64,000 nt of DNA from Enterobacter sp. R4-368. GTDB lineage: Bacteria; Pseudomonadota; Gammaproteobacteria; Enterobacterales; Enterobacteriaceae. A program made the translations under genes and the position numbers. This document shows, in pieces, positions 47,672 to 59,289 of the stretch. A model generated the notes under the pieces. That model was not told the DNA's origin. It was given only the letters and a program-made list of their open reading frames with translations, and searched no databases. The stretch covers positions 2,604,001-2,668,000 of the forward strand of contig NC_021500.1 in the NCBI RefSeq assembly GCF_000410515.1. Direction: 5' to 3'. Every line of letters starts with the position of its first letter. The first letter of the stretch is position 1.

Positions 47672-50119
47672 TTACAGCCGAACCGGTTTGATATGCCAGA
47701 TATAGTCGGCATATTCCTGAATGGTGCGATCCGATGAAAAGTACCCCATATTGGCGATGTTGCGCATCGCTTTATTGGTCCACTCTTCCGGGTGGCGATA
47801 AAGCTCATCCACTTTTTCCTGGCAGTCGATATAGCTACGGAAATCTGCCAGTACCTGATAATGGTCGCCAAAGTTGATCAAGGAATCGACGAGATCGCGG
47901 TAGCGCCCGGGTTCCTGCGGGCTGAATAAGCCAGTGGCGATTTGCGTCAGCACCTGATGCAACTCTTCATCTTTCTCGTAGTATTCACGCGGCTTATAGC
48001 CCTTGCGCCGCAGCGCTTCGACTTCATCCGCCGTGTTACCGAAGATAAAGATATTCTCTTCGCCAACGTGCTCTTGCATCTCAACATTTGCGCCATCCAG
48101 CGTGCCAATCGTCAGCGCGCCGTTGAGGGCAAACTTCATATTACTGGTGCCGGATGCTTCCGTGCCCGCCAGTGAAATCTGCTCGGAAAGATCCGCTGCC
48201 GGAATAATAACCTGCGCGAGACTGACGCTGTAATTGGGGATAAAGACCACTTTCAGTTTGTCACCAATCTGCGGATCGTTGTTGATCACCTGCGCGACAT
48301 CGTTGATCAGATGGATAATATGTTTCGCCATGTAGTAAGCAGACGCGGCCTTGCCGGCGAAGATATTGACGCGCGGCACCCATTGCGCCGTGGGATCGGC
48401 CTTGATGCGGTTATAGCGAACAATAACGTGCAACACGTTCATTAGCTGGCGCTTATATTCATGAATGCGTTTGATCTGCACATCGAACAGCGCTTTCGGG
48501 TTCACTACCACATTAAGTTGCTGGGCGATAACGACCGCCAGCCGCTTTTTATTCTCCAGCTTCGCCTGGCGCACCGCCTGGTTCACCGTCGGGTAATCAA
48601 TATGCTGCTCCAGCTCGCTCAACTGACTGAGATCGGTACGCCATGTGCGGCCAATATTTTCATCCAGCACATGCGAAAGCGACGGGTTCGCCAGCGCCAG
48701 CCAGCGCCGCGGCGTCACGCCGTTAGTGACGTTGAGAAAACGCATCGGGAAGATTTCTGCGAAATCGGCAAACAGCGACTGCACCATTAAATTGGAGTGC
48801 AGCTCGGAAACGCCATTCACTTTATGGCTCACCACCACCGCCAGCCAGGCCATACGCACCCGGCGTCCGCTGGCTTCGTCAATAATCGATGTGCGGCTCA
48901 ACAAATCGGTGTTATTCGGATGCTGCTCCTGCAAGGTTTTGAGGAAATAATCATTAATTTCAAAGATGATTTGCAGATGGCGCGGCAAAATTTTACCCAG
49001 CATATCCACCGGCCAGGTCTCCAGCGCCTCACTCATCAGCGTGTGGTTGGTGTAAGAGAAGACCTGACAGGTCACCTCAAAGGCGTCATCCCATTCGAAT
49101 TTATGTTCGTCAATGAGCAGACGCATCAGCTCAGGAATCGACAGCACCGGGTGGGTGTCGTTGAGATGAATGGCGATTTTATCTGCCAGATTGCTAAAAG
49201 TCTGGTGCAGCTGATAGTGGCGGCTGAGGATATCCTGCACCGTCGCGGAGACCAGGAAGTACTCCTGACGCAGACGCAACTCACGACCGGAGTAGGTTGA
49301 ATCATCCGGGTAGAGGACGCGGGAGACGTTTTCCGAGTGGTTTTTATCTTCCACGGCGGCAAAGTAGTCACCCTGGTTGAATTTGCCGAGGTTGATTTCA
49401 CTACTCGCCTGCGCGTTCCACAAACGCAGCGTGTTAGTCGCATCGGTATCGTAGCCGGGGATAATCTGATCGTAGGCAACCGCCAGGATCTCTTCGGTTT
49501 CAACCCAGCGGCTCTTTCTGCCTTCCTGCTGAATGCGCCCACCAAACCGCACTTTGTAGCGCGTGTTGTGGCGTTTAAACTCCCACGGGTTGCCGTATTC
49601 CAGCCAGTAATCCGGCGACTCTTTCTGCCGCCCGTCGACGATGTTCTGCTTGAACATCCCGTAGTCGTAACGAATGCCATAGCCGCGACCGGGCAATCCC
49701 AGCGTCGCCAGCGAATCCAGGAAGCAGGCCGCCAGTCGACCCAGCCCGCCGTTACCAAGGCCGGGGTCGTTCTCTTCATCAATCAGCTCTTCAAGATCGA
49801 ACCCCATTTCATCCAGCGCATTTTTCACATCGTCATAGATACCGAGTGAGAGCAAGGCGTTAGAAAGGGTACGACCAATCAGAAACTCCATCGACAAGTA
49901 GTAAACCTGGCGCACTTCCTGAGAGAGCTGCGCACGGGTGGAACGCAGCCAGCGCTCCACCAGCCGATCGCGCACGGCAAACAGCGTGGCGTTCAGCCAT
50001 TCGTGGCGATTGGCGACAGCCGGATCTTTACCGATGGTGAACATCAGTTTGTAGGCAATCGAATGTTTTAACGCCTCAATACTTAACGTAGGTGAAGCAT
50101 AAGTAAAAGGTGCATTCAT
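47672..50119 (-). CDS. glgP: GlgP, glycogen phosphorylase
   Basis: An 815-residue GT35 enzyme that releases glucose 1-phosphate from glycogen outer chains, same length as in E. coli. The pyridoxal-phosphate lysine region is [16 protein letters not shown] near 660; [14 protein letters not shown] near 130 and [13 protein letters not shown] near 480 are further family blocks. It is paralogous to MalP in this window but has a longer N-terminus ([13 protein letters not shown]). It ends glgBXCAP, 19 bases after glgA. Confidence 0.97.
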   Translation of the reverse strand: MNAPFTYASPTLSIEALKHSIAYKLMFTIGKDPAVANRHEWLNATLFAVRDRLVERWLRSTRAQLSQEVRQVYYLSMEFLIGRTLSNALLSLGIYDDVKNALDEMGFDLEELIDEENDPGLGNGGLGRLAACFLDSLATLGLPGRGYGIRYDYGMFKQNIVDGRQKESPDYWLEYGNPWEFKRHNTRYKVRFGGRIQQEGRKSRWVETEEILAVAYDQIIPGYDTDATNTLRLWNAQASSEINLGKFNQGDYFAAVEDKNHSENVSRVLYPDDSTYSGRELRLRQEYFLVSATVQDILSRHYQLHQTFSNLADKIAIHLNDTHPVLSIPELMRLLIDEHKFEWDDAFEVTCQVFSYTNHTLMSEALETWPVDMLGKILPRHLQIIFEINDYFLKTLQEQHPNNTDLLSRTSIIDEASGRRVRMAWLAVVVSHKVNGVSELHSNLMVQSLFADFAEIFPMRFLNVTNGVTPRRWLALANPSLSHVLDENIGRTWRTDLSQLSELEQHIDYPTVNQAVRQAKLENKKRLAVVIAQQLNVVVNPKALFDVQIKRIHEYKRQLMNVLHVIVRYNRIKADPTAQWVPRVNIFAGKAASAYYMAKHIIHLINDVAQVINNDPQIGDKLKVVFIPNYSVSLAQVIIPAADLSEQISLAGTEASGTSNMKFALNGALTIGTLDGANVEMQEHVGEENIFIFGNTADEVEALRRKGYKPREYYEKDEELHQVLTQIATGLFSPQEPGRYRDLVDSLINFGDHYQVLADFRSYIDCQEKVDELYRHPEEWTNKAMRNIANMGYFSSDRTIQEYADYIWHIKPVRL

Positions 50120-50138
50120 ATAAGTGATTCCTGGAAAA

Positions 50139-51572
50139 CTATTTCAACCGAAAGTAAAGATCGCGGTATGACTGCGCGGCGACCTGCCAGCTAAAATCCA
50201 TCGCCATCGCCTGACGTTGCACAAAACGCCAAAGCGATGGACGGGACCACAACACGAAAGCACGCCTGATGGCCCTAAGCAGCGACCAGGCATTACTATC
50301 TTCAAACACAAAACCGCTGGCGACGCCATCCGCCAGGTTTTCCAGCGAACTGTCGGAAACCGTATCCGCCAGCCCGCCCGTGCGGCGCACTAATGGCAGC
50401 GTGCCGTACTTGAGGCCATACAATTGCGTCAGGCCGCAGGGTTCAAAGCGGCTCGGCACCAGAATCACATCCGCCCCGCCCATAATGCGGTGCGAGAACG
50501 CTTCGTGGTAACCAATCTGCACCCCCACCTGCCCGGAGTGTTCCGCGGCGGCGGCGAGGAACCCTTCCTGCAACACCGGATCGCCCGCGCCGAGTAGCGC
50601 CAGTTGACCACCCTGCTCCAGCAGCCCAGGCAAGGCTTCGAGCACCAGATCCAGCCCTTTCTGGCTGGTCAGGCGGCTCACCACCGCAAACAACGGGACT
50701 TTGTCGTTCACTTTCAGCCCCATCGCCACTTGCAGCTGGCGTTTGTTTTCCGCTTTTTCTTCCAGCGTATCGCGCGTGTAGCGCGCACCGAGCAGCAAAT
50801 CGGTGGCCGGATCCCAAATTTTTTCATCCACGCCATTGAGGATGCCGCTCAGGCGACCTTCCTGCTGGCGCTGGCGCAACAATCCTTCCATGCCATAGGC
50901 GAACTGCGGTTCGGTGATCTCACGCGCGTACGTCGGGCTGACGGCGGTAATATGGTCCGCGTAATACAACCCCGCCTTGAGAAACGAAATCTGTCCGTTG
51001 AACTCCAGCCCGTGCATATTAAAGAACGACAATGGCAGTTCGATGTCATTCATATGCTGTGCATAAAACATGCCCTGATAGGCTAGGTTATGCACCGTAA
51101 ACACCGACTTGGCCGGATGCCCCTTCGCCGCGAGGTACGCCGGTGCCAACCCTGCATGCCAGTCGTGCGCGTGCACCACATCCGGGCGCCAGAATGGATC
51201 AAGTCCGCTGGCCATTTCGCTGCCGACCCAACCGAGTAACGCAAAACGTAGTACGTTGTCGGTATAGGCGAACAAATTCGTGTCGTGATAGGGACTCCCG
51301 GGCCGATCGTACAGATGCGGCGCATCGATCATGTAAATCCCCACCCCGTTGAAGTGACCGAATAACAGCGAAATGTGGCCGGCAAACGTCTCACGCCGGG
51401 ACACCACTTTCGCATCGCTCACGCCACGACGAATATCAGGGAACGCAGGTAACAGAACGCGAGTATCAACACCACCGGCAATTTGTGCCGCAGGCAACGC
51501 GCCAATCACGTCTGCCAGACCCCCGGTCTTCAGCAACGGAAACATCTCAGAACATACATGTAAAACCTGCAT
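50139..51572 (-). CDS. glgA: GlgA, glycogen synthase (ADP-glucose)
   Basis: A 477-residue GT5 glucosyltransferase that extends alpha-1,4 chains using ADP-glucose. The KTGGL motif near residue 15 ([10 protein letters not shown]) binds ADP-glucose; the C-terminal block is [17 protein letters not shown] near 375 with the catalytic Glu, followed by [11 protein letters not shown]. Length is exactly that of E. coli. It lies 82 bases after glgC and 19 before glgP. Confidence 0.97.
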   Translation of the reverse strand: MQVLHVCSEMFPLLKTGGLADVIGALPAAQIAGGVDTRVLLPAFPDIRRGVSDAKVVSRRETFAGHISLLFGHFNGVGIYMIDAPHLYDRPGSPYHDTNLFAYTDNVLRFALLGWVGSEMASGLDPFWRPDVVHAHDWHAGLAPAYLAAKGHPAKSVFTVHNLAYQGMFYAQHMNDIELPLSFFNMHGLEFNGQISFLKAGLYYADHITAVSPTYAREITEPQFAYGMEGLLRQRQQEGRLSGILNGVDEKIWDPATDLLLGARYTRDTLEEKAENKRQLQVAMGLKVNDKVPLFAVVSRLTSQKGLDLVLEALPGLLEQGGQLALLGAGDPVLQEGFLAAAAEHSGQVGVQIGYHEAFSHRIMGGADVILVPSRFEPCGLTQLYGLKYGTLPLVRRTGGLADTVSDSSLENLADGVASGFVFEDSNAWSLLRAIRRAFVLWSRPSLWRFVQRQAMAMDFSWQVAAQSYRDLYFRLK

Positions 51573-51654
51573 TATCGCTCCTGTTCAAAACCCGTTGGCC
51601 TTGACGCCAGAAAGGGGGAAACAGCGCGCGGACCCCTTCCGCGCAAGGTTATAA

Positions 51655-52947
51655 TCAGATGCTTTCAGCTTTTAATTTGCGCAACATTTCTCGTGTGACC
51701 AACACAATGCCTTCTTCGGAACGGTAAAAGCGACGCGCATCTTCTTCCGCATTTTCACCAATCACCGTGCCTTCCGGTATCACACAGCCTCTGTCGATAA
51801 TGCAGCGATGGAGGCGACAGGAGCGCCCCACCCACACTTCCGGCAGCAAGACCGAAGAGTCGATATTGCAGAATGAGTTGACACGCACGCGGTAGAACAA
51901 CACCGACTGCACAACAACCGATCCTGAAATAACGCAACCGCCGGAAACCAGCGAGTTCAACGTCATGCCGTGGCTGCCCGACCTGTCCTGGACGAATTTC
52001 GCCGGGGGTAAAGATTGATTATAGGTACGGATAGGCCAATTTTGATCGTACATGTCCAGTTCCGGCATCACCGAGGCTAAATCCAGGTTCGTTTTCCAGT
52101 AGGCTTCGAGCGTGCCGACATCCCGCCAGTATGGCCCAGCATCAGGATCGGACTGCACGCAGGACAACGGGAAAGGGTGCGCATACGCCATGCCAGACTT
52201 CACTATCTGCGGAATGATGTCCTTACCAAAATCATGGCTGGAATTTTCATTCTCATCGTCCTGCTCCAGCAGGTCGTACAGATACTCCGCATCAAAAATA
52301 TAGATCCCCATGCTGGCCAGCGCCTTGCTGTCGTCACCTGGCATACAGGGCGGCGACGCGGGTTTCTCTACGAAGTCGATTATTTTGTCGTTCTCATCAA
52401 CGGCCATTACGCCAAAAGCGGTGGCTTCATGTACGGGCACCGGCAGGCAGGCAACGGTGCAGCGCGCCTCTTTTTCCACATGGTCAATCAGCATGCGCGA
52501 GTAGTCCTGCTTGTAGATGTGATCGCCCGCCAGGATGACGATGTACTCCGCACGATAACGACGAATGATGTCGAGATTCTGCGTGACGGCATCCGCCGTG
52601 CCGCGATACCAGTTTTCACCATGCACACGCTGCTGAGCGGGCAGCAGATCGACAAACTCATTCATCTCGTTATTAAAAAACGACCAGCCGCGCTGAATAT
52701 GTTGAATCAGCGTATGCGACTGGTACTGCGTGATGACGCCAATTCGCCGAATGCCGGAGTTAATGCAGTTGGAAAGCGCGAAGTCGATGATGCGGAACTT
52801 GCCACCGAAGTGCACCGCCGGTTTGGCGCGTTTCTTGGTTAAATCTTTCAGACGCGTCCCCCGGCCGCCCGCCAGGATCAGGGCAACGGATTTTAGCGGC
52901 AACTGGCGCGCCAGCATTGTTGGGTCGTTCTTATCTAATCTCACCAT
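51655..52947 (-). CDS. glgC: GlgC, glucose-1-phosphate adenylyltransferase
   Basis: A 430-residue allosteric enzyme (E. coli 431) that makes ADP-glucose, the committed step of glycogen synthesis. The nucleotide motif [12 protein letters not shown] is at about 26-37, YRGTADAV near 113, [10 protein letters not shown] near 141, and a left-handed beta-helix follows from about 300. Lys39 of E. coli (fructose-1,6-bisphosphate site) is kept in KKRAKP. The frame is open to 53061, but ATG 52947 has AAAGGAG six bases upstream and gives the family start. It lies 14 bases after glgX. Confidence 0.97.
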   Translation of the reverse strand: MVRLDKNDPTMLARQLPLKSVALILAGGRGTRLKDLTKKRAKPAVHFGGKFRIIDFALSNCINSGIRRIGVITQYQSHTLIQHIQRGWSFFNNEMNEFVDLLPAQQRVHGENWYRGTADAVTQNLDIIRRYRAEYIVILAGDHIYKQDYSRMLIDHVEKEARCTVACLPVPVHEATAFGVMAVDENDKIIDFVEKPASPPCMPGDDSKALASMGIYIFDAEYLYDLLEQDDENENSSHDFGKDIIPQIVKSGMAYAHPFPLSCVQSDPDAGPYWRDVGTLEAYWKTNLDLASVMPELDMYDQNWPIRTYNQSLPPAKFVQDRSGSHGMTLNSLVSGGCVISGSVVVQSVLFYRVRVNSFCNIDSSVLLPEVWVGRSCRLHRCIIDRGCVIPEGTVIGENAEEDARRFYRSEEGIVLVTREMLRKLKAESI

Positions 52948-52961
52948 GACTAACTCCTTTT

Positions 52962-54938
52962 TTATGACCGCTGAAATACGCACACTCCATGCGCGGGCCC
53001 GTGCCAGACAGAGACGATGACCGGATTGTCCTCTCCGGCAAAAGGCGGAATGGCGCACCATTCACCTGCGGGTAAAGCCATTTCTGCAACTTCTGCGGTG
53101 GCATTAAGGGTGATTAACACGCTGTCAGATAACAGGATCTGTAAGCGGTGCACCCCGTTTTGCCACGCCTGCGGCGTTAGCTGTTGCCCTTCGTCATTCA
53201 ACCAGGCGACGTTGCCGTCACCCTCTTCCCACCACGCGTCACGCGTGAGCGCAGGAATACGCTGGCGCAAATGGATAAGCGCGGCGGTAAAAGTCACCAG
53301 CCCGCTATCCACCTGGCTCCAGTCAAGCCAGGTTAATGCGTTATCCTGGCAATAAGCATTGTTATTGCCGTGCTGGCTATGCCCCATTTCGTCGCCCGCC
53401 AGCAACATCGGCGTGCCTTGCGAAAGCAGTAACGTGGTTAATAGCGCGTGCATGCTCGCACGCCGTCTTTCAATCACATCAAGGCTGCCACCGAGTCCTT
53501 CTGTTCCATGGTTAAAACTGTGATTACTGTTGGTGCCGTCGCGGTTGTCTTCGCCATTGGCTTCGTTGTGTTTATTATCAAAAGAGACACAATCCCGCAG
53601 CGTAAAACCGTCATGCGCGGTGATCAGATTGACCGAGGCCGATGGCAGACGACCATCGCGTTTGAACACATCGCTGGAAGCGGCAAAGCGCCCGGCGAAC
53701 TCCCCTAATGAGAGGGATTGTTCGAGCCAGAAACGGCGCGTCGCATCGCGGAAATGGTCGTTCCACTCGGCAAAAGGCGGCGGATAGTTCCCCACCTGAT
53801 AACCACCGGGACCGATATCCCACGGCTCGGCAATCAGCTTCAGAGCGCGCAACAGCGGGTCGTTTTTAATGGCGTTAAACAGCGGTGCCTGCTGGCTGAA
53901 TTCCGGGGTGCGTCCCATCACCGAGGCCAGATCAAAGCGGAAACCATCCACATGAAAGGTTTCGACCCAGTAACGCAGACAGGCATGTGCGTAATCCACC
54001 ACATCGCCGTTATTCAAATTCAGCGTGTTACCGCAGCCGGTCCAGTTGTGGTAATCGCCATCCTCACGAGTCCAGTAATAACTTCGGTTGTCGATACCGC
54101 GCAGGGAAAAAGTCGGTCCGTCGAGATCGCTTTCGGCGCTATGGTTGAGGACAATATCGAGGATCACTTCGATGCCCGCCTGATGCAGCGCTTTTACCGC
54201 ATCACGAAACTCATTAATTGCCTGCGCCGGGTTACTGGCGTAGCGGGGTTCCAGCGCAAACAGCGCCAGCGGGTTATAACCCCAGTAATTAGACAGCCCC
54301 AGCCGCTGCAGGCGCGGCTCGCTGGCGAAATGCGCAACAGGCAATAATTCCAGCGCAGTGATCCCCAGTTGTTTAAACCAGTTGATCATCACCGGGTGGC
54401 CCAGCGCCTTGTAGGTGCCGCGGATTTCCTGCGGCAGCGCCGGGTGCAACCACGTCAGCCCTTTGACATGTGCTTCGTAAATAACGGTGTTACCCCAGGG
54501 GATGCGCGGCGGCGCATCCTCTTCCCAGTCGTAATTGTCATGCACCACTACGCTGCGTAAGCCGAGCGCGGCGTTATCGTGGGGATCCGGCGCGTCATAA
54601 CCGCCGTGAAACAACGGGTTGTCGAGCGTTTCGCCTTCAACACGCCGCGCACAAGGGTCGAGCAGTAATTTGGCCGGGTTAAAACGGTGCCCGCGAGCGG
54701 GCTCCCACGGGCCGTGAACACGGTAGCCATAATGCAAGCCAGGCTTCGCCCCTGCCAGAAAACCGTGCCAGATATTGCCAGTGCGGCCAGGTAAGTCGAC
54801 GTGCTGTTCATTACCTTCATCATCGAACAGGCACAGCTCCACGCGCTCTGCATGGGCGGAAAACAGCGTAAAGTTCACGCCGTCTCTTTGCACATGTGCG
54901 CCGTGAGGTGTCGCTTTTCCGGCCGTCAGCTTGCTCAT
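52962..54938 (-). CDS. glgX: GlgX, glycogen debranching enzyme
   Basis: A 658-residue GH13 isoamylase-type enzyme that trims short branches left by GlgP. It has an N-terminal CBM48 domain ([19 protein letters not shown]), then the catalytic barrel with [21 protein letters not shown] (nucleophile Asp), LIAEPWDIG (acid Glu) and [10 protein letters not shown] (third Asp). Length is one residue above E. coli. Its ATG overlaps the glgB stop in ATGA and glgC follows after 14 bases. Confidence 0.96.
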   Translation of the reverse strand: MSKLTAGKATPHGAHVQRDGVNFTLFSAHAERVELCLFDDEGNEQHVDLPGRTGNIWHGFLAGAKPGLHYGYRVHGPWEPARGHRFNPAKLLLDPCARRVEGETLDNPLFHGGYDAPDPHDNAALGLRSVVVHDNYDWEEDAPPRIPWGNTVIYEAHVKGLTWLHPALPQEIRGTYKALGHPVMINWFKQLGITALELLPVAHFASEPRLQRLGLSNYWGYNPLALFALEPRYASNPAQAINEFRDAVKALHQAGIEVILDIVLNHSAESDLDGPTFSLRGIDNRSYYWTREDGDYHNWTGCGNTLNLNNGDVVDYAHACLRYWVETFHVDGFRFDLASVMGRTPEFSQQAPLFNAIKNDPLLRALKLIAEPWDIGPGGYQVGNYPPPFAEWNDHFRDATRRFWLEQSLSLGEFAGRFAASSDVFKRDGRLPSASVNLITAHDGFTLRDCVSFDNKHNEANGEDNRDGTNSNHSFNHGTEGLGGSLDVIERRRASMHALLTTLLLSQGTPMLLAGDEMGHSQHGNNNAYCQDNALTWLDWSQVDSGLVTFTAALIHLRQRIPALTRDAWWEEGDGNVAWLNDEGQQLTPQAWQNGVHRLQILLSDSVLITLNATAEVAEMALPAGEWCAIPPFAGEDNPVIVSVWHGPAHGVCVFQRS

Positions 54939-57121
54939 TCGCCCTCCCGCACCAGCCAGATAGTCGCCAGCGGCGGTATGGTCAACAGCAGAGAGTGTTC
55001 ACGCCCGCGATTAGCGATCGCGTCGCTGTGTACCACGCCGCCATTGCCGGTGTTGCTACCGTGGTAATGCATTGAGTCGCTGTTCAGCTCTTCGCGCCAG
55101 CGACCCGGCTGATTGATACCAATGCGATAACCGGGGCGCGGGACAGGGGTAAAGTTGCTGACCACGATAATTTCATTGCCCTGCTTATCCCGACGGACAA
55201 AGGCAAACACCGAGGCTTCATGATCGTCCACCACCAGCCATTCAAACCCGTAGGGGTCAAAGTCCAGCTCGTGCAGCGCTTTGTGATGGCGATAAACCTG
55301 GTTCAAATCTCGCACCAGACGCTGCACGCCGTGATGCCAGTTATCACCGCCCTCCAGCAGGTGCCAGTCGAGGCTGGCATCGTGGTTCCACTCGCGCCCC
55401 TGCGCAAATTCGTTGCCCATAAACAGCAGCTTTTTACCGGGGAACGCCCACATCCAGGCGTAATAGGCGCGCAGATTGGCGAACTTTTGCCAGGCATCGC
55501 CGGGCATACGATCAAGAATGGATTTCTTGCCGTGCACCACTTCGTCATGGGAAAGCGGCAGGATAAAGTTCTCAGTGTAGTTATAGAGAATACCGAAGGT
55601 CATCTTGTCGTGGTGGTACTTGCGGTACACCGGATCAAGCTTCATGTAATCCAGCGTGTCATGCATCCAGCCGAGGTTCCATTTGTACCAGAAGCCCAGC
55701 CCGCCCAGCGACGGCGGGCGCGACACGCCAGCGAAATCGGTAGACTCTTCCGCCATGCTGACGGCGCCGGGCGCTTGCTCACCGATAATGCGGTTGGTAT
55801 TGCGCAAAAACTCAATCGCTTCCAGGTTCTCACGACCGCCGAATTCATTGGGGATCCATTCCCCCTCTTTGCGGCTGTAGTCGCGGTAGATCATCGACGC
55901 CACCGCATCCACGCGCAGGGCGTCAATACCGAAGCGTTCAATCCAGTACAGCGCGTTACCGACCAGATAGTTGCTCACTTCCCGGCGACCATAGTTGTAA
56001 ATCAGCGTGTTCCAGTCCTGGTGATAGCCTTCACGCGGATCGCTGTGCTCGTAGAGTTTGGTGCCGTCGAAATCCGCCAGACCAAAATCATCGGACGGGA
56101 AATGGCCTGGCACCCAATCGAGGATCACCCCTAAACCAGCCGCGTGCGCGGTGTGAATAAAGTGCAGGAAATCGTCGCGCGTACCGAAACGGCGGGTTGG
56201 CGCGTACAAACCGGTAGGTTGATACCCCCAACTGCCATCGAACGGATGCTCATTCACGGGCATCAACTCAAGATGGGTGAAGCCCATCCATTTCGCGTAA
56301 GGCACGAGCTGGTCCGCCAGCTCGCGGTAGCTGAGCCAAAAGTTGTTGTCGGTATGACGACGCCAGGAGCCAAGATGAACTTCATAGATACTGATTGGCG
56401 CATCGAATTCATTGGCGCGTTTGCGCTCTTCGCTCTGCGTTTTCTTGCCCGGCAAGCCGCAAATCAGCGACGCGCTGTCGGGCCGCATTTGCGCCTCAAA
56501 CGCATAAGGATCAGCTTTGATACGCAGCTTACCTTGCGCATCAATCATCTCGAATTTGTAGAGCTGCCCATTGAGCGCACCGGGGATGAAAAGCTCCCAG
56601 ATACCGCTTTCCCGACGCAGGCGCATCGGGTGGCGGCGGCCATCCCAGTAGTTAAACTGCCCTACCACGGAGACGCGCTGCGCATTTGGCGCCCAGACGG
56701 AGAAACGGGTACCCACCACGCCATCGACCGTATCGGCATGCGCTCCCAGCGTTTCGTAAGGCCGCATATGCGTGCCTTCGCTCAGCAGCCAGGCATCCAT
56801 ATCCTGGATTAACGGGCCAAAACGGTAAGGATCATCAATCAGATTTTGTTGGCCGTGCCAGATAACGGCGAACTGATAATAAAAAGGATTTTTACGGCGT
56901 TGCATCACGCCGCTAAAGAATCCCCTGGAATCCAGGCACTCCAGTTTTCCCACTTTGCGCCCGGTTTTCGGCTCGATAACCCACACTTCGGTGGCATCAG
57001 GCAGCAGCGCACGTACTTCCAGACCCGCTTCAGTCTGGTGCATCCCCAGCACCGAAAAAGGATCAGCAAAATGACCCGCAATAAGCGCGTTAATGACGTC
57101 TTTATCAACACGAACGGACAT
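54935..57121 (-). CDS. glgB: GlgB, 1,4-alpha-glucan branching enzyme
   Basis: A 728-residue GH13 enzyme that makes alpha-1,6 branches in glycogen, same length as in E. coli. It has two N-terminal CBM48-like domains (the second with [18 protein letters not shown] near 120), then the barrel with [23 protein letters not shown] (nucleophile Asp near 405), MAEEST (Glu) and [14 protein letters not shown] (Asp). The frame is open to 57217; ATG 57121 gives the conserved [19 protein letters not shown] start and has AGGA eight bases upstream. It is the first gene of glgBXCAP. Confidence 0.96.
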   Translation of the reverse strand: MSVRVDKDVINALIAGHFADPFSVLGMHQTEAGLEVRALLPDATEVWVIEPKTGRKVGKLECLDSRGFFSGVMQRRKNPFYYQFAVIWHGQQNLIDDPYRFGPLIQDMDAWLLSEGTHMRPYETLGAHADTVDGVVGTRFSVWAPNAQRVSVVGQFNYWDGRRHPMRLRRESGIWELFIPGALNGQLYKFEMIDAQGKLRIKADPYAFEAQMRPDSASLICGLPGKKTQSEERKRANEFDAPISIYEVHLGSWRRHTDNNFWLSYRELADQLVPYAKWMGFTHLELMPVNEHPFDGSWGYQPTGLYAPTRRFGTRDDFLHFIHTAHAAGLGVILDWVPGHFPSDDFGLADFDGTKLYEHSDPREGYHQDWNTLIYNYGRREVSNYLVGNALYWIERFGIDALRVDAVASMIYRDYSRKEGEWIPNEFGGRENLEAIEFLRNTNRIIGEQAPGAVSMAEESTDFAGVSRPPSLGGLGFWYKWNLGWMHDTLDYMKLDPVYRKYHHDKMTFGILYNYTENFILPLSHDEVVHGKKSILDRMPGDAWQKFANLRAYYAWMWAFPGKKLLFMGNEFAQGREWNHDASLDWHLLEGGDNWHHGVQRLVRDLNQVYRHHKALHELDFDPYGFEWLVVDDHEASVFAFVRRDKQGNEIIVVSNFTPVPRPGYRIGINQPGRWREELNSDSMHYHGSNTGNGGVVHSDAIANRGREHSLLLTIPPLATIWLVREGE

Positions 57122-57336
57122 GGTTCTCATCCTGTTGTTGTGGCATCGCACCTTCCACCGTAGTAAGTCCGGTTGCGACACTTTTTTGACCTGAACGGCG
57201 CAGCACCAAATGTGCATCCTCTCTGCTCCGTCCCATCTTCAGGCAAGATGTTCCGACACCTTGTCTAAAGCATAGCCAACACTTTTCAACACTTGAGAAA
57301 ATAAACACATCTGTGCTTCTTTCTGGCAAAAAAGCA
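57122..57336. promoter_or_regulatory. glgB upstream region
   Basis: This gap between asd and glgB must hold the glg operon promoter (minus strand). No convincing promoter or operator could be read and there is no gene-like frame. Confidence 0.35.
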
Positions 57337-57362
57337 CAAAAAAAGGGGCGCCGTAGCGCCCC
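57337..57362 (-). terminator. Rho-independent terminator after asd
   Basis: On the minus strand GGGGCGC-TACG-GCGCCCC (57345-57362) is followed by eight Ts. It lies 19 bases after the asd stop. Confidence 0.93.
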
Positions 57363-57380
57363 TTGTGGTGGTGAACTCTG

Positions 57381-58487
57381 TTACGCCAGTTGGCGCAACA
57401 TACGACGCAGCGGTTCGGCCGCGCCCCATAACAGCTGGTCACCAACGGTAAAGGCTGAGAGGAACTCCGGCCCCATGTTCAGTTTACGCAGACGACCAAC
57501 CGGCGTGGTCAGCGTGCCGGTGACGGCGGCTGGCGTCAGTTCGCGCATGCTGATCTCGCGATCGTTTGGCACCACTTTCGCCCACGGGTTATGCGCCGCC
57601 AGCAGCTCTTCGATAGTCGGAATCGACACATCTTTTTTCAGCTTGATGGTGAACGCCTGGCTGTGGCAGCGCAGCGCGCCGATGCGCACGCAAAGGCCAT
57701 CGACCGGGATCACATTCGCGGTGTTGAGAATTTTGTTGGTTTCAGCCTGACCTTTCCACTCTTCGCGGCTCTGGCCGTTATCAAGCTGTTTGTCGATCCA
57801 CGGGATCAGGCTGCCCGCCAGTGGTACGCCAAAGTTATCGACCGGCAGCTCGCCGCTACGGGTCAGCGCGGTCACTTTACGTTCGATATCCAGAATCGCT
57901 GACGCCGGATCGGCAAGCTCGGCGGCAACATGGCTGTGCAACTGGCCCATTTGCGTCAGCAGTTCACGCATATGGCGCGCGCCGCCGCCGGATGCGGCCT
58001 GGTAAGTGGCAACTGATACCCACTCCACCAGATCGTTGGCAAACAGCCCGCCGAGCGACATCAGCATCAGGCTGACGGTGCAGTTACCGCCGACAAAGGT
58101 TTTCACGCCGTTGTTCAGGCCGTCATTGATCACCGCCTGGTTAACCGGGTCGAGGATAATGATGGCGTCATCTTTCATGCGTAAAGAGGAAGCCGCGTCG
58201 ATCCAGTAACCCTGCCAGCCGCTTTCACGAAGCTTTGGATAGATTTCGTTGGTATAATCGCCGCCCTGGCAGGTGACAATGATGTCGAGTGCCTTCAGCG
58301 CTTCCAGATTGAACGCGTCCTGAAGCGTGCCTGCTGTACTTCCGCCAAACGCGGGTGCAGCCTGCCCAAACTGGGAAGTGGAAAAGAAGACAGGGCGAAT
58401 GGCGTCGAAATCGCGCTCTTCAATCATGCGCTGCATGAGAACGGAGCCGACCATTCCGCGCCAACCGATAAAACCAACATTTTTCAT
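57381..58487 (-). CDS. asd: Asd, aspartate-semialdehyde dehydrogenase
   Basis: A 368-residue NADPH enzyme that reduces aspartyl phosphate to aspartate semialdehyde, a branch point to lysine, diaminopimelate, methionine and threonine. The dinucleotide motif [11 protein letters not shown] is at residues 5-15, the active-site cysteine in GGNCTVSL near 136, and the catalytic His in ALRCHSQAF near 275. The frame extends to 58568, but ATG 58487 gives the conserved MKNVGFIGW start. It is monocistronic with a strong terminator and is divergent from yhgN. Confidence 0.97.
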   Translation of the reverse strand: MKNVGFIGWRGMVGSVLMQRMIEERDFDAIRPVFFSTSQFGQAAPAFGGSTAGTLQDAFNLEALKALDIIVTCQGGDYTNEIYPKLRESGWQGYWIDAASSLRMKDDAIIILDPVNQAVINDGLNNGVKTFVGGNCTVSLMLMSLGGLFANDLVEWVSVATYQAASGGGARHMRELLTQMGQLHSHVAAELADPASAILDIERKVTALTRSGELPVDNFGVPLAGSLIPWIDKQLDNGQSREEWKGQAETNKILNTANVIPVDGLCVRIGALRCHSQAFTIKLKKDVSIPTIEELLAAHNPWAKVVPNDREISMRELTPAAVTGTLTTPVGRLRKLNMGPEFLSAFTVGDQLLWGAAEPLRRMLRQLA

Positions 58488-58659
58488 AGCGAAGTTCCTG
58501 CGAAGGTGTGTGCTGTGTATACGAACCAGTATCCCACTGGGAATAGCCACATTACAAAATGCAGCCAAAGTCGCAAGTGAAATTAATCAATGATCGCGAA
58601 CGTATCAGAAATGCAGCTAATTACTGTAATTTTGCCGACTGCGTCAGGGATAAGAGTGA

Positions 58660-59253
58660 ATGACTGATATCATCTCCGCCACCGTGTTGTTGATCCTGAT
58701 TATGGATCCCCTGGGCAACCTGCCCATCTTTATGTCGGTACTGAAACACACCGAGCCGAAGCGCCGACGGGCGATCATGATCCGCGAGCTGCTCATTGCG
58801 CTGCTGGTGATGTTTATCTTCCTCTTCGCCGGGGAAAAAATCCTCGCGCTACTCAATTTACGCGCGGAGACGGTTTCTATCTCCGGCGGCATTATTCTGT
58901 TCCTGATTGCCATTAAGATGATTTTCCCCAGCGAATCCGGCAGCAGCTCTGGCCTGCCCGCTGGCGAAGAGCCGTTTATCGTCCCGCTGGCAATCCCGCT
59001 GGTGGCAGGTCCAACGCTGCTGGCAACGTTAATGCTGCTTTCCCATCAATATCCGAATCAAATGAGCCACCTGGTGATTGCGCTGCTGATTGCCTGGGGC
59101 GGCACGGTGGCTATCTTGTTGCAATCGTCACTGTTTTTGCGCCTGCTCGGCGAGAAAGGGGTTAACGCACTGGAAAGGCTGATGGGTCTGATCCTGGTGA
59201 TGCTCGCCACCCAGATGTTCCTGGATGGGATTCGGGTGTGGATGAAGGGGTAA
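58660..59253 (+). CDS. yhgN: YhgN, MarC-family inner-membrane protein
   Basis: A 197-residue membrane protein of the MarC/UPF0056 family with six predicted helices; function is not established. It resembles E. coli YhgN throughout, including MDPLGNLPIFMSVLKH at about 14-30, SGGIILFLIAIKMIFP near 72 and PLAIPLVAGPTLLATLMLL near 108. It is divergent from asd and convergent with gntU. Confidence 0.93.
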   Translation: MTDIISATVLLILIMDPLGNLPIFMSVLKHTEPKRRRAIMIRELLIALLVMFIFLFAGEKILALLNLRAETVSISGGIILFLIAIKMIFPSESGSSSGLPAGEEPFIVPLAIPLVAGPTLLATLMLLSHQYPNQMSHLVIALLIAWGGTVAILLQSSLFLRLLGEKGVNALERLMGLILVMLATQMFLDGIRVWMKG

Positions 59254-59257
59254 AACG

Positions 59258-59282
59258 AACCCTCTCCCGACGGGAGAGGGTT
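59258..59282. terminator. Hairpin between convergent yhgN and gntU
   Basis: A perfect 11-bp stem (59258-59268 with 59272-59282) with a three-base loop and the same CTCTCCC/GGGAGAG core seen in the glpD/glgP repeat. There is no T-run on either side, so termination is likely weak or helped by other factors. Confidence 0.6.
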
Positions 59283-59289
59283 GGCAAAC

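Noticed and set aside
57105..57329. Small frames upstream of glgB
   Set aside because: They overlap the glgB start region, lack ribosome sites and have no recognisable product.
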